A program made the position numbers and the translations under genes. Shown here piece by piece: positions 45,833-56,900 of a stretch of 64,000 bases of DNA. The stretch spans positions 248,001-312,000 of the forward strand of contig NC_070567.1 of NCBI RefSeq assembly GCF_026914185.1, given 5' to 3'. Under the pieces are notes generated by a model that was not told where the DNA came from, did not search any database, and saw nothing but the letters and a program-made list of their open reading frames with translations. The number at the start of each line of letters is the position of its first letter. Position 1 is the stretch's first letter. Origin of the DNA: Puccinia triticina (lineage: Eukaryota; Basidiomycota; Pucciniomycetes; Pucciniales; Pucciniaceae).

Positions 45833-46358
45833 CTAACTTAACTAAGTCCCTCCCAAGGGAGGCCGAAGGCCCTCCCTCTGGGAGGGACTTAAGCCTTACA
45901 GGTGATTTTGGCCTGAGAGGTACATCAACATTCAGGGCCTCTGGGTGGTTCTGTTTTTGTGTAATCACCCTCTACATTCAGACTTAGAATCATCAGAAGG
46001 CTGGGTATATCATACCCTTTTCTGGTCTGGTGGCTCTTGCTGGTGCCCAATTGTACAATGTGGTCAATGTAGAATTGAGAAAACCCCATGACAGCTAAGA
46101 CAGCTGAGTTTTTGATGTTTTGTTAAGAGGTGGGGCAGGTAGAAATGTGACATGAAAGTGCATCAAAGATTAGCCAAGATGTATGGCTTTCAGATTATCC
46201 AAAAACTTTGGTGGAAACACCGGGGGGTGTGGAGCTATAGCAACATTTGTTGGGGAGTTGGTATTTGGCTGTTGCTCTCAGCCCTAAATCACCGATACCG
46301 CATAAGTCCCTCCGGTGGAGGCGCTTCGCGCCTCCAACTTCGGACTTAGTTAAGTTAG
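45833..46358. mobile_element. Non-autonomous DNA transposon (526 bp), Mutator-like by target duplication
   Basis: Perfect 17-bp terminal inverted repeats, CTAACTTAACTAAGTCC at 45833 and its complement ending at 46358. Exact 9-bp duplications CTAGGCCAC lie outside (45824-45832, 46359-46367). Each end continues into a hairpin: 45844-45890 (AAGTCCCTCCC...GGGAGGGACTT) and 46303-46347. No coding capacity. The 9-bp duplication suggests Mutator-like mobilisation. Confidence 0.85.
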
Positions 46359-46370
46359 CTAGGCCACAAA

Positions 46371-47095
46371 TCCTACCCCGACGTTGGGTAAGGATCCTGA
46401 GACGACCCAGACGTCAGCCGCAGGGCCGGAGAGGGGAGCTTCAAGACAAGCAAAAATGTTCTGCACTGGGCTCGAACACCGGGCTGCCAAGTCGTCCATG
46501 GCCAGCCTCAGGTGGACACTAACTGTTGGGCTAACCAACAAATTCTTGAAGGTAACCTCCAAAAAATATATATATCCCCTCCCAATGCTCAAAAATCGCA
46601 ATGTAAGTCAGCTTCTTCAGTTTTTTTTTCTCTTCTATGTACGATCCCTAGAAATGTTGGGAAAAGTATACTGGTGTGGTCCAGAAGTCACTTTTTTAAT
46701 TGACTTCTTCACCATTGGTCGACAGTCAGATTGAGTGGTCGGATGACTTGTCGGGAAAGTCGGCTCACTTCTGGGCGGAGGCAACCATTTGAGGACCTCG
46801 AGGGCGGGTTGACCATGCTGACCCACCGGGAAGATGGGTTGGCCGGACCTATCAGACAAGCCGACCATGCTGCCTTGCGGGTCGGCACGGTTGGACTAGG
46901 TTGGCCTGGCCTCCCTGTTGGGAGGAACTGCCAACGGGTGGTTGGGCAGGGTCGGGCCGACCCAAAGGGCTGCTTGACGTCCTGCCAGGATGGCCCAACC
47001 CAAATCTGACGGGAGGGTCTGCCCGCCGCGCGACTCACTTTACAAGTGGAGCCGTGGTGTACAGTGGGTGTGCAGAACTTCTTGACGCACCATTT
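46371..47095 (+). repeat. Left arm of a large imperfect inverted repeat
   Basis: It starts TCCTACCCCGACGTTGGG and reads through GTCAGATT-, GTCGGATGACTTGTCGGG- and GGACCTCGAGGGCGGGTTG-type sequence to GTGGTGTACAGTGGGTG near 47056. It is the inverted counterpart of 47577-47628 plus 49932-50599. Arms differ by many substitutions and indels, so the structure is old. Confidence 0.75.
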
Positions 47096-47576
47096 TGAAG
47101 GTTTTGAGGCCCAAGATAGACATTTGGACCTATGAATTTTTTCTCACAGGTTCTCCGGGGGCTGATGAGAATGATTAAATTAAGATAATGATTGCACAAC
47201 AAATAGAAAAAAAGAAAAAAATTAGTAGAGTTTTCACCAAATCTCAAACTTCTTCAATTTTTTTCTAATAAATACAAGATAAATCAGGGGGGTGCAGAGG
47301 ATTGTGAGAGGGATGACTGCAAAGAAAAAAATTGAAAAAAAACTTTTATTCTACTTTTTTTCTTCTATGTAGCTGCAGACCACGCGATTATTGCCTCGAT
47401 AGTTGCGAGTAACATCCGAAGGTGGTTGGCGCCCGCTGCGTGTCCATTGTTTTGTTTCCAAGGTGGTGGTGGTGTTGGTGTTGTTGAGCAATGACCAGAG
47501 CTGGTAGACGGGGGATGTGCATCCCAGGTGAACCTCAAGTGAACCTGGGATGTCACCTGTTTTTACCCCGCGCCGA

Positions 47577-47628
47577 GAACTTCAGCGCACCCACTGTACA
47601 CCACAGGACCACTTGTAAAACAAGCCGT
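47577..47628 (-). repeat. Inner end of the right inverted-repeat arm
   Basis: CACCCACTGTACACCAC followed by CCACTTGTAAAA mirrors 47037-47072. The arm then continues at 49932, interrupted by the solo LTR. Confidence 0.75.
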
Positions 47629-47890
47629 TGTGGTACCCAGAAATGTGAAAAATCAAAAGTTTTTTCTCATAGGTATAATTACACATAGAAGGCCTCAAGA
47701 TACAATCAAATGGACCCCAGGAATGGAATCTACGGCCAAAGTTACCCCTAGTCACCACTGGAAACATCACTGGAACCCCACTACATTAGAAGGTACACCC
47801 CACTATGCACATACCCTTACATACTTTCCCCGCACCATCCTATCTCCACTACATATATTAGTTTGTTCTTGTTTGTTATCTGCATGACAT

Positions 47891-49055
47891 AAAGATGGCA
47901 CTTCGCACCTGGGTACCTGCAACAGGTGCGGGTACCTCCTCAGAAAAACCACAGATTCTTGACACCCGCACCCGCACCCGTACCTGCGGAGGTGGCATCT
48001 TGGCGGGCTGGTACATATACGCCAGCTCGCCAAGAGGGCTTCCACTCGGCGGGCTGGTATACAAACACCAGCTCGCCGAGAGGGCTTCCACTCGGCGGGC
48101 TGGTATACAAACACCAGCTTGCCGAGAGGGCTTCCTCTCGGCGGGCTGGTATACAAACACCAGCTCGCCAAGAGGGCTTCCTCTCGGCGGGCTGGTATAC
48201 AAACACCAGCTCGCCGAGAGGGCTTCCTCTCGGCGGGCTGGTATACAAACACCAGCTCGCCGAGAGGGCTTCCTCTCGGCGGGCTGGTATACAAACACCA
48301 GCTCGCCGAGAGGGCTCCCTCTCGGCGGGCTGGTATACAAACACCAGATCGCCGAGAGATTCCTCTCGGCGGGCTGGTATATATACACCACCTCGCCGAG
48401 AGGGATCCCTCCCGCCGGGCTGGTACACATACACCAGCTCGCCGAGAGGCCAACAGGGCTTCCTCTCGGCGGGCTGTTGTATTTATTCCGGCTCGCTGAG
48501 GCCCGAGAGGAATCCCTCTCGGCGAGCTGGCGTATTTATTCCAGCTCGCCAAGGCCGGAGAGGAATCCCTCCAGCCCGCCGAGAGGAATTCCTCTCGGCG
48601 AGCTGGTGTATGTATACCAGCCCGCCGAGAGGAAGCCCTCTCGGCGAGCTGGTGTTTGTATACCAGCCCGCCAAGAGGAAGCCCTCGCGACGAGTTGGTG
48701 TTTGTATACCAGCCCGCCAAGAGGAAGCCCTCGCGACGAGTTGGTGTTTGTATACCAGCCCGCCAAGAGGAATCCCTCTTGGTGAGCTGGTGTATGTATA
48801 CCAGCCTGCCAAGAGGAATCCCTCTCGGCGAGCTGGTGTTTGTATTCCAGCTTGCCGAGAGGAAGCCCTCTCGGCAAGCCTCTGGTAATGTGGGGGGTAT
48901 ATGGCGGGTACCTGTCCCACAAAATGGTGGACACCCGCACCCGCACCCGCACCCGCACCCGCACCCGTATCCGCCGACAGGTACCTGTTGAGGTCCAGCA
49001 GGTACCTGCTGACAGACACCAGGTACCCGCAAAGGGGTACCTGGTGCCATCTCTA
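47891..49055. mobile_element. Minisatellite-carrying DNA transposon (1,165 bp) inside the solo LTR
   Basis: GCATGACAT is duplicated exactly on both sides (47882-47890, 49056-49064). The ends are inverted: AAGATGGCAC at the left and GTGCCATCTCT at the right, followed inward on both sides by GGTACCTG/CAGGTACC and CACCCGCACCCG runs. Almost the whole interior is the palindromic 46-bp array. Open frames of up to 423 residues across it are repeat artefacts. Confidence 0.82.
48000..48890. repeat. 46-bp quasi-palindromic tandem array, head to head
   Basis: From 48000 to about 48480 units read CGGCGGGCTGGTATACAAAC... and from about 48590 to 48885 the same unit appears inverted. Each unit is itself nearly palindromic (CTCGGCGGGCTGGT against ACCAGCTCGCCGAG). 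The two halves could fold into one very large hairpin. Confidence 0.92.
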
Positions 49056-49394
49056 GCATGACATCATGCAGCACTGCCTCTGCAGGCTGTGCCCCCTCAA
49101 CTGAACTGTTCCCCGCATTCTAGTATCTTCTAACTCCACTTTGTTTGTTCTTATTACATCACATGTTCCTTCCCTGCACTGCTTCTGCACCCCTTGCATA
49201 ATTATGACATCATCTGACACAGCCTCACCTCCTGTATGCACCCCTTGCATAAATTGTACACAGCCACTCCCACTTAACTCCCTCATTTGTACAGCACAGG
49301 CCAGCTAAAATCCCTCACCCAGGGGCTGCCCTGGAGCCAAAATCCCCCACATTTGTCTATATAAGGAGCTCTCTTCTCCCCACTTTTGGTTCCT

Positions 49395-49640
49395 GATTCC
49401 ATTCCACTCATCTCACTCCATTACTCATTCCATTCCACTCATCTCATTCCATTACTCATTCCATTCTAGCTTATTCCATTCCACTCATCTCACTCCATTA
49501 ATCATTCCATTCCACTCATCTAATTCCACTACTCATTACATTACTCATTCCATTCTAGCTTATTCCATTCCACTCATCTCACTCCATTACTCATTCCATT
49601 CCACTCATCTCATTCCATCACTCATTCCATTCTAGCTCAG
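49395..49640 (+). repeat. Tandem (CTCATTCCATT)-type repeats in the solo LTR
   Basis: Irregular short tandem copies of ATTCCACTCATCTCATTCC directly downstream of the TATA box, that is, in the presumed transcribed leader. Element A's LTRs lack this expansion. Confidence 0.85.
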
Positions 49641-49806
49641 TTTATTAATCATCAAGTTTTCTACTCAACCATCACCCAAAATACTTACGCACCCACTCAA
49701 ACCCTCTTACTTACATATAACAACCCTTACATAACTGAATAACAATTTCTTATACTGTATCACGAAAAAACTTATCTTGAGCCTACCACTCCTATCACTT
49801 ATTTTA

Positions 49807-49837
<31 letters not shown>

Positions 49838-49931
49838 ATCTGGTAGCATAGAAGGGCAGAGCCTGCAACTCCTTCATCCCCTTCTCCATTCTGCAAAAGG
49901 GTTTCACAACCACTTTTGAGTCTTACACCGT

Positions 49932-50599
49932 GCGGCGGGCGGACCCGTCCGTCAGATTTGGGTTGGGCCGTCCTGATAAGACGTCGGGCAGCCCTTTGGG
50001 TCCGGCCAACCCTGCCCGACCACCCGTTGGCTTTTCCTCCCAACAGGGAGGGCAGGCCGACCTAGTCCAACCGTGCCGACCCGCAAGGCAGCATGGTTGG
50101 CTTGTCTGATAGGTCCGGCCAACCCATCTGCCTGGCGGGTCAGCATGGTTGGCCGGCCCTCGAGGTCCTCACATGGCTGCCTGCGCCCGGAAGTGAGCTG
50201 ACCTTCCCAACAAGTCATCCGACCACTTGATCTGACCGTTGACCAAAGGTCAAGAAGTCACTTAAACAAGTGACTTCCGGACCATACCAGTTTAAGTTTC
50301 CCAACATTTCCAGGGATTGTACATAGAAGAGAAAAAAAAAAAAAATTAGATAAGATGGACTTAACACAATTTCTACATTTTTTAAACGCTGAGGGGAACT
50401 ATACTGGAGAGATTGACCCCAGGTGTAATGAAATGTTGCATAGTGCACTTGGGGATGTTGAGGTTCTCCTGCCACTGGGCTGCCTCAAGCACCTGATCAG
50501 TTTGACTCCTGCTGGGGTCCTATTTTTGACTTGCCACCTAGCAGCTCAGCACCTGACGTCTGGGTCAGATTCAGCTGAAAACCCAACGTCAGGGTAGGA
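49932..50599 (-). repeat. Right arm of the large imperfect inverted repeat
   Basis: Reverse complement of much of 46371-47036. It ends ACCCAACGTCAGGGTAGG at 50598. Similarity probably continues outward to a GTGGTGTACACCACC terminus near 50757. Confidence 0.75.
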
Positions 50600-50875
50600 C
50601 TCATGGGCCTGGCCACTGTCAGTGGCTGCCCGACCTTCCAGACACTTTGTTGTCCCAACGTTTGCTGCGCCAACTTTTTCCGCAGGGGCAGATGGGGGAC
50701 GGCCAACATCCGCCCGGAGGTCTGCCCAACATCCAACTGCACCGGTGGTGTACACCACCGCTTGAAGTCAAGCTCCGAGTCACGTGGACTGGACCCCGCA
50801 GTTGCAGACAGGTTGGTGCCCGCCTGCCTGAGTTTGACCGCAGGGTCAAACTCAAGTGGCGGATTGGTAGGGCCA

Positions 50876-51120
50876 GCAGTTGGCCTGACCCATCCGACTC
50901 AGCGGGCGGGCCAACTCCGCCAACATGCCATGTTGTTGGAGTTGGCTTCACCAGCAGGTCGGATGGGTTGGCCATGGGTCACCGACCAACCCATCCCCGC
51001 CAAGGCCAGCATATCCACAGCAGAGGCTGGTTGGGCACGACGTGAGCCCAACCAGCCTCACCTAGCTGATGGGCCGACTCCGCCAACATGGCATGTTGGC
51101 GGAGTTGGCTTAACCCAGCC
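50876..51120. repeat. Two perfect or near-perfect palindromes with long flanking hairpin
   Basis: CTCCGCCAACATG-G-CATGTTGGCGGAG at about 51071-51097 is a perfect inverted repeat. A near-perfect relative centres at about 50928. Around the latter, GGCCTGACCCATCCGACTC (50882) pairs with GGTCGGATGGGTTGGCC (50957). Confidence 0.8.
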
Positions 51121-51199
51121 AACCAAGGCCCGCCCCGACCAGCTTGCCAACGTTGCGCCCCGGTTGACCCCACGTCAGGCCAACTGAGAAAAAAATAAA

Positions 51200-51818
51200 A
51201 ATTATTTTTTAAAATTGAGTTTTCTGAGCCTCTTTCCATGTATAGAAAGAGGCTACATATGTGAGAAATTACAAAAAAAAAAAAAAAGGGGGGGTCTTCA
51301 TAAGATTCTGAGGTCTTGCCGTCTAGCAAGATTCGAGGAAATCAGGTTATGTACCTAGATGGCAGCAGGTATGACAAAGAATCTGCATTGGTGAAGCTGC
51401 TAGTGCACTGGCGCCTTTCCAATATGCCTGGGTGTACGTGGCTTGGGTTCGAGCTCACATGGAGCTAGGTTTTTGGTGGTGGAGCCGGCGACCGGAATCT
51501 CACCGTGGCACCCACGGCGGGCCACCGTTGGGAGCTTCCCAACGGTCCCACGTGAGCCAGATGCCTGACCGCGGCACCCACGGCGGGCCAGCGTCAAGAA
51601 TTTGGCAACCGCGGGCCCCGCACGTGGGGCCCACGCGGCAAGTTGCGCCAAACGCGGCTCCCACGTACTCCCGCTATGGAGCACTGCCAAGATTCTTGGT
51701 GTGGTTGCGGGGGTTGGCTCCACCTTGCCTCCCACGTTGAGCCGCGGTCAGGCGCGCTCTGTGGTGTATGTAGTATAAGACACCCAGGCGGGGTGAATGC
51801 AAACTTGACAAAAAGGCG
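51200..51818. other. Region without a recognised gene
   Basis: The phrase GGCACCCACGGCGGGCCA occurs at about 51506 and 51571. Flanking homopolymer A and G runs (51278-51295) are the only other structure I see. Confidence 0.5.
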
Positions 51819-52098
51819 TCGCTGATGAGCTCTAGCACGCACGGTATCGGTTCCAATCTCGGTTTGATTACACTCACCTGACGAAAAGGAATGCGTTGCT
51901 GGTGAGCTCTAGCACGCACGGTATTGGTTCCAATCTCGGTGAGGAAAGAGAGAAACCAGTACCGGGCGCGTAGACTAGACTAAAGTACAAGATGGCACAG
52001 CCGCAGTTATGCATGTAGATACAGGATTGACACATGCATAACGTAAGATAAACTAAGATGATTAAAGTTTACCATCTTGCTTCCTCCGGACTCCAACA
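51819..52098 (-). repeat. LTR fragment of a copia element
   Basis: On minus it starts TGTTGGAGTCC at 52098, next to a polypurine tract (GTTGGGAGGGGG, 52109-52099), and runs past 51900. Its far part contains a duplicated motif, GAGCTCTAGCACGCACGGTA on plus, at about 51826 and 51902, each followed by GGTTCCAATCTCGG, which resembles a pol III B box. The far end is uncertain. Confidence 0.55.
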
Positions 52099-52109
52099 CC
52101 CCCTCCCAA

Positions 52110-52370
52110 CTTCCAAGATGGTAAACTTTACCCCTTCAGACCCAGATTTGCCAGTGCCACATCCATTTTGTTGGGGCCGAGTTTCTTGGTGAAGATGTCT
52201 GCATGTTGTTCTTGTGTGCTTGTCCATTGTATCTTGATCTTGTTTTCTCTCACGAAGTCGTTGATGAAGTAAAATGCTCAAATCAAATACCGGGTTTTCT
52301 TCTTTGACGTGTTGTCCCCTGCCATGAGAATTGCTGCCTTGTTGTTGCAATAAACTAGAGTCCAAGGCGG
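52110..52370 (-). pseudogene. Copia Pol C-terminal (RNase H) fragment
   Basis: On minus the end of copia RNase H is visible: NKAAILMAGDNTSKKKTRYL, then an in-frame TGA, then FYFINDFVREN and WTSTQEQHADIFTKKLGP. The same domain is intact at 62556-63992 (KAAILIAS-like, TKPLGPKKA), so this is a second, decayed copia family member. It is truncated at about 52370. Confidence 0.8.
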
Positions 52371-53997
52371 CTTCGCCGCTGCACTTTCAAGGGTTCAACC
52401 TCTTCAATTTTCACCAAATCATCCTATTCCTAATGATTCATTCTTATAAGTTGGCAATATGTACTCATGCATGCCATTTCCATTGGCATCTAAATCAGTT
52501 GGGAATCGGCCCAGCTTTTTTTACTTCAGATTCTGGCTATAAAAGTGCAGATCAGCCTGCAAATGTCAAATTATAATGTATTTAAAGTGCAATTCTTGGA
52601 ATAGTGCACCAGCTACACTAACTTTACTATTAGCACAAGCTTGGTCTAGTCTAGGAGAATCCCACCAACTTCTAGCATAGAGGGCTTGTGCACTTCTGAG
52701 GGATCTGTGCTAAAGCCATGCGCACAAGGCACCAAAAAAACCATCTACGCTCTATCACAACAGTTTTTGAAAAAGCTTCATAACATATTCAAGTTTGATG
52801 CAGCATTACTTTTTCAGACCAAACAACTTGCATCAGGATCAGCTCATCTGAAAGTGGAGGCACTAATCTAGCTTATTTCAAATCTTAATTCCAAAAGTGG
52901 AAGACTTCCTGCAGGCTGAACAGAATCAAATTCCACAGATTTGTTGCCAACAGACTGACCGGGCCCTGCTAAATCAGCAACAGATATGTGAAATTTTAGT
53001 CTGTCTGGGGGGGGGGGGGGGGGAGTAGATCCTGCAGCAAGTCATCCAGTGACCATCTCCATATTTGAAGTGAGAAAGGATGGTATCCATTTCAAATCTT
53101 TCTTCTTCTTGAAAGAATGGTCAAGCATCTAAGAGCAAGTTGCAACTCCAAGGATGTAACTTGTAGAGAAAAATGTACATCCACAACTGCATAAACTCTT
53201 CAAGAACTGCCAAAGGTACCTCAAGAAAAGAGAAGAAAATTGAAAAAAGGCAAGGAGGATCATAAAAAGATCCCAATTGATGTGCTCAGTTCAGCAGCTA
53301 TTTGATTGCAGGAGCATGTGATGGTTATTTTGGGGCCAAAATACTGGAATTCACATCAAAGAGTACATCCTTGAGAGAAATATTGGAGATAAAATTCAAG
53401 AGAAGCTTACTCTGTTTTCAACTTTCCATTTTACATTGACATGATTGGAATGGCACTGACCTCAAGAAATACTTTCATTTTGATAGTCAACAATATAATC
53501 ATTCACTTCTATTCCCAAAATCCACTCAAATTGCTGAATTGAGAGTGGTTTGGGTTTTGATATCAATTCTAATGAAAGATTTCAAGAATGGGCATTTGAA
53601 CCAGATTTTCTTTCCAAATGGAATGGTATTCTTGCGCGTGAATCTCAGAGTTTCTCCAACAATATATTTACTTACTCCACTGAAAAACAAAACAAAAGAT
53701 TGTCAACTTTGTACCAAGAGAATCTCCTTTGGATGAAACACCCACACTGGCAGAGCATATCTGGATACAACCTAGGATAGTTTGTTCACATTGTACCTCT
53801 ACATTTACACACTCATTACCTCTGTTAATATTAAGTTGTGTCGGCCACAGTTGGGCAGTTGTTTGTCAAAAGGGTTCACTTTTAAACTTCAACTTCATCT
53901 TATATAACTGCACATTAACTCTAGCCTGAAGATCAGACAAATAAAGGAGATAGGGAAAAACAAGAGAGTTGAACGATTCAAAGCTATTGATTGTCTA
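52371..53997. other. Region without a recognised gene; 17-nt G run
   Basis: AT-rich sequence with short frames only. A run of 17 G lies at 53007-53023. Some stretches (52680-52870, 53540-53780) read like decayed coding sequence, but I recognise no family. Confidence 0.5.
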
Positions 53998-56900
53998 AGT
54001 ATCGGCCGGTGGAGCAGCACTGGTCGACTCTGAGCTGGCGGCAGCTTGATCCGTTGGAGCTCCTGCCTGAGTAACGCAAGACTCGGTAACCGGTGGCGGC
54101 TCGGCGGGCTCGACGGGCTCCGGCAGATTGGACCCTTCAGCCGTCGCGCCAATCCTATCGGCCAGCTGACGAGCCAAGTTGATCACTCCAACGATGTCGT
54201 CCTGGGAGTCCACGCCTTGCATGGGGCTGTTCTCGGGTAGTGCAGCGGCTGGTACGTTCAGAGGGAGCGACAGGAGAGGTGAGTTAAACGAAATAGACCT
54301 TTGAAGAAATAGAAAAAATAACTCACGTATTGCCTGGGGATTGGAATGCTCCTGCTGTTTGATTGACGGCTTCGGTGCCATCGTGCATTTCCGCATCCTC
54401 GGTAGTTGCAGGTTGGTTCAGGAATAGGAGGATTAGGGTCATAGGCAGAAGCGTTGACGAGAGCCAACAATTCCGCAATGCCGGTGACATCCACAGGCAT
54501 GGGCAAGGCGCCATCCTCTTCGCGCGTCGTCGATGTGACGGCATCGGTGGAAGGGGCGGGTGCCAGCTGGGAGGACTGAGCCAGGTTCTCACGCATACTT
54601 CGGGCTTCACTGGCCAGCTTGGAGAGCTTCTCTCGTTCCTGAAGGTCTTTGGCTGTTTGCTTTGCGCGTGGAGATAGGGGATTGAGGATCGCGCTTTGGA
54701 TCTTCGCGGGGTTTCCGGAGGAGGATGAGATTTGTTGGAAGACTCGTGCTTCCTCGGACCATCTTGGGAGGGTGGCCAGTGGCATCAAAGTTTGTCCGGC
54801 AACTCAATCGGCGAGATGCCGATCAAGTCGGCTAGCTGGGGGAGGCTGGTTAGTTTGGCCTACCAAGCCTTGTGGGCCAACCGGCATAACAACGCCTCGC
54901 TGAAGATCAATGGCAACGCCACCAAGGGAGGGGCCATCGGGCCCTTGACCGAGATCGATGTGAATTGGACGCTGACCGTAGGCAGCCGTGCCGAGAATAT
55001 GTTCGATGAGCTGGCCAGCACCTCCTCCGAGGAGGTTTTTGATTGCGGTGATCCACTGGTTGACTGATCCGGATCGGATGTCCATACAACGATGAGAGCA
55101 GGTAAAACCGTCAGGACGGGAAGGCCTGCCGGAATCTTCAACCAACAAGGGATGGGTTGAGATTCCCATGGACTGCTGACCAGTCCGGGGTCGACCAAAT
55201 ACGTTATATGCGGCTTGATCTGACAAGACAATAGCGTGAGCAAAATGGAAGAGGATAAACACCTGAGAAAAAAATAAGCGGCTTACAGAGCAGAGTGGAA
55301 TGGCCACCCAAGCCAACAGGGGCAGTTTGAATCTCTGTTTGGGGTTGGAAGGGCAAGACGCCATTCCAGGACCAAGGCGCAGCATTGGCACGACTTGTCC
55401 TTGGCGTAAGCTAGCATGGCCTCGACGATCAAGAGCGAGGAGGCGAGCCATTTAGGAATCCCTGTTACTTCGAGGGATTCCTTCATTAAGCCAGTAGCGT
55501 TAGGGAGTAATGCCACAATAGTCCTCAACAACGCGTTGGCGTTTCGATGCAAGGACGCTTCAAATGACGAGTCATTGGCCAGAAGGGCGAGCATTCTTAA
55601 GCGGACAGAGATGGCTGGGATATTGTTGCGCGGCGGGTCTTCATTGGATGGGTCGGATGACGGTGAGAAAGATTCGAGCTCACTGAGTAACGTGGCAATT
55701 CCATCAAAGGGCTTGTTATCGTTGGCCAGTGATTTCTTTTCAAATGATTTGAAGGCCGTTTTCAAATCAAACACCAATTCATCGCAAGACTCGGCCAGGA
55801 TCAAGCTGCGTTTGAAAAACATTGCTTGCAGTGGATCTCAGAGTTCGCTCAGGGCAGTTTTCATCTGAACCCGAATTTCGTCGAGTCTAGACGTCTTGCT
55901 GCCGACTGGGTCACTGACTTCGGCTGATGGGAGTTTGGGTGTTGTATGTCCGTCGTCGCCAGAAAAGCTGCAATTCTCCGTGCTCCCTTGAGGATCTGCG
56001 GCCCCTGATTCTTCAGCTGAGGCTTCGACCATCGAAACATCGTGATTGTCGGGGCCTAATCCGCTCTCAGCAGGTGGGATCGGGAGGACTGGGGACAGGG
56101 GTGGAGAGGTGGCAGAACCTAGTTGCGGGGTGGCCATCACCTCATCCGCAACAGCCCCAGGTTTGTTTGGTGAGCTGTCAGCCACGTCCGCAGTTGGGTT
56201 GCTTGCTTCGGGGGCGGTTTGCTCTTTGTTTGCCCCAGATTGGTCTGCAGATGTTGATGGCGGGGCGGCGGTAACTGCAGCTGCAGCGGCGGCAGTCTTC
56301 TCGAGCACGTTGAACTAATACAGGCGAGGCAAGGAGAAACTTGGTTGCCAAGTTGAGATTGTTGTTGGTTCTTGCGAGTGCAGTTTCGCAAGCGGAACGT
56401 GGGAATCCCATGTCTACCAGGCTAGCGATTCTTGCCTCGTCCGGTACAGCGGGTGGACGTCCACCTGAGAGCGCGTAAGATGCAAGGTAGCTAGAACCTG
56501 CCCTGCCTCCTAATCCTCTGCTCAATGCCCCCATGATTTGGTCTCAAGAGGTATTGGTGGTGCCCATCAAGTTTCCAACAGTGGTAAAAGGGCCAACCGG
56601 AGTTGGCTCTGGCAAAGCCTCGCCATCAGCCTTGATGATATCAAGCAAAATCTTTACAACTCCGCGGACAACGTTGGGGGGCGCAGTTTTCAACCAGTCG
56701 GCGCGCCACAGACGTTGGATGTCAGCGAAGATCCTTGCACGCATCGAGATCAGCAATCCGGGAGCATCAATTGGGGGGTCGACCAGATCCTTCCAGCTTT
56801 GCAGTAAAACAGCATGAGGGGACTCCAATAGCGCAGTTGATGAGCAGAGGGTGTGTAGTAAATCGAGGGCGACCTTCAAGCCACCGTATAGATGGACCAG

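Larger units (their letters stand above)
47629..49927 (+). mobile_element. Solo LTR related to element A, with a nested insert
   Basis: It starts TGTGGTACC and ends GAGTCTTACA, matching the reverse complement of element A's LTR over both ends and the middle (the TATATAAGGAGCTC box is at about 49358). Exact 4-bp CCGT duplications lie outside (47625-47628, 49928-49931), so this is a full insertion reduced to one LTR. It is longer than its relatives because of the 1,165-bp insertion at 47891-49055. Confidence 0.88.

Noticed and set aside
47803..49074. Long open frames (up to 423 residues) on both strands, and a CRISPR-like look
   Set aside because: They come from a 46-bp tandem array whose length is not a multiple of three yet stays open by composition. 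Units are contiguous and self-complementary without unique spacers, so it is neither a gene nor a CRISPR array.
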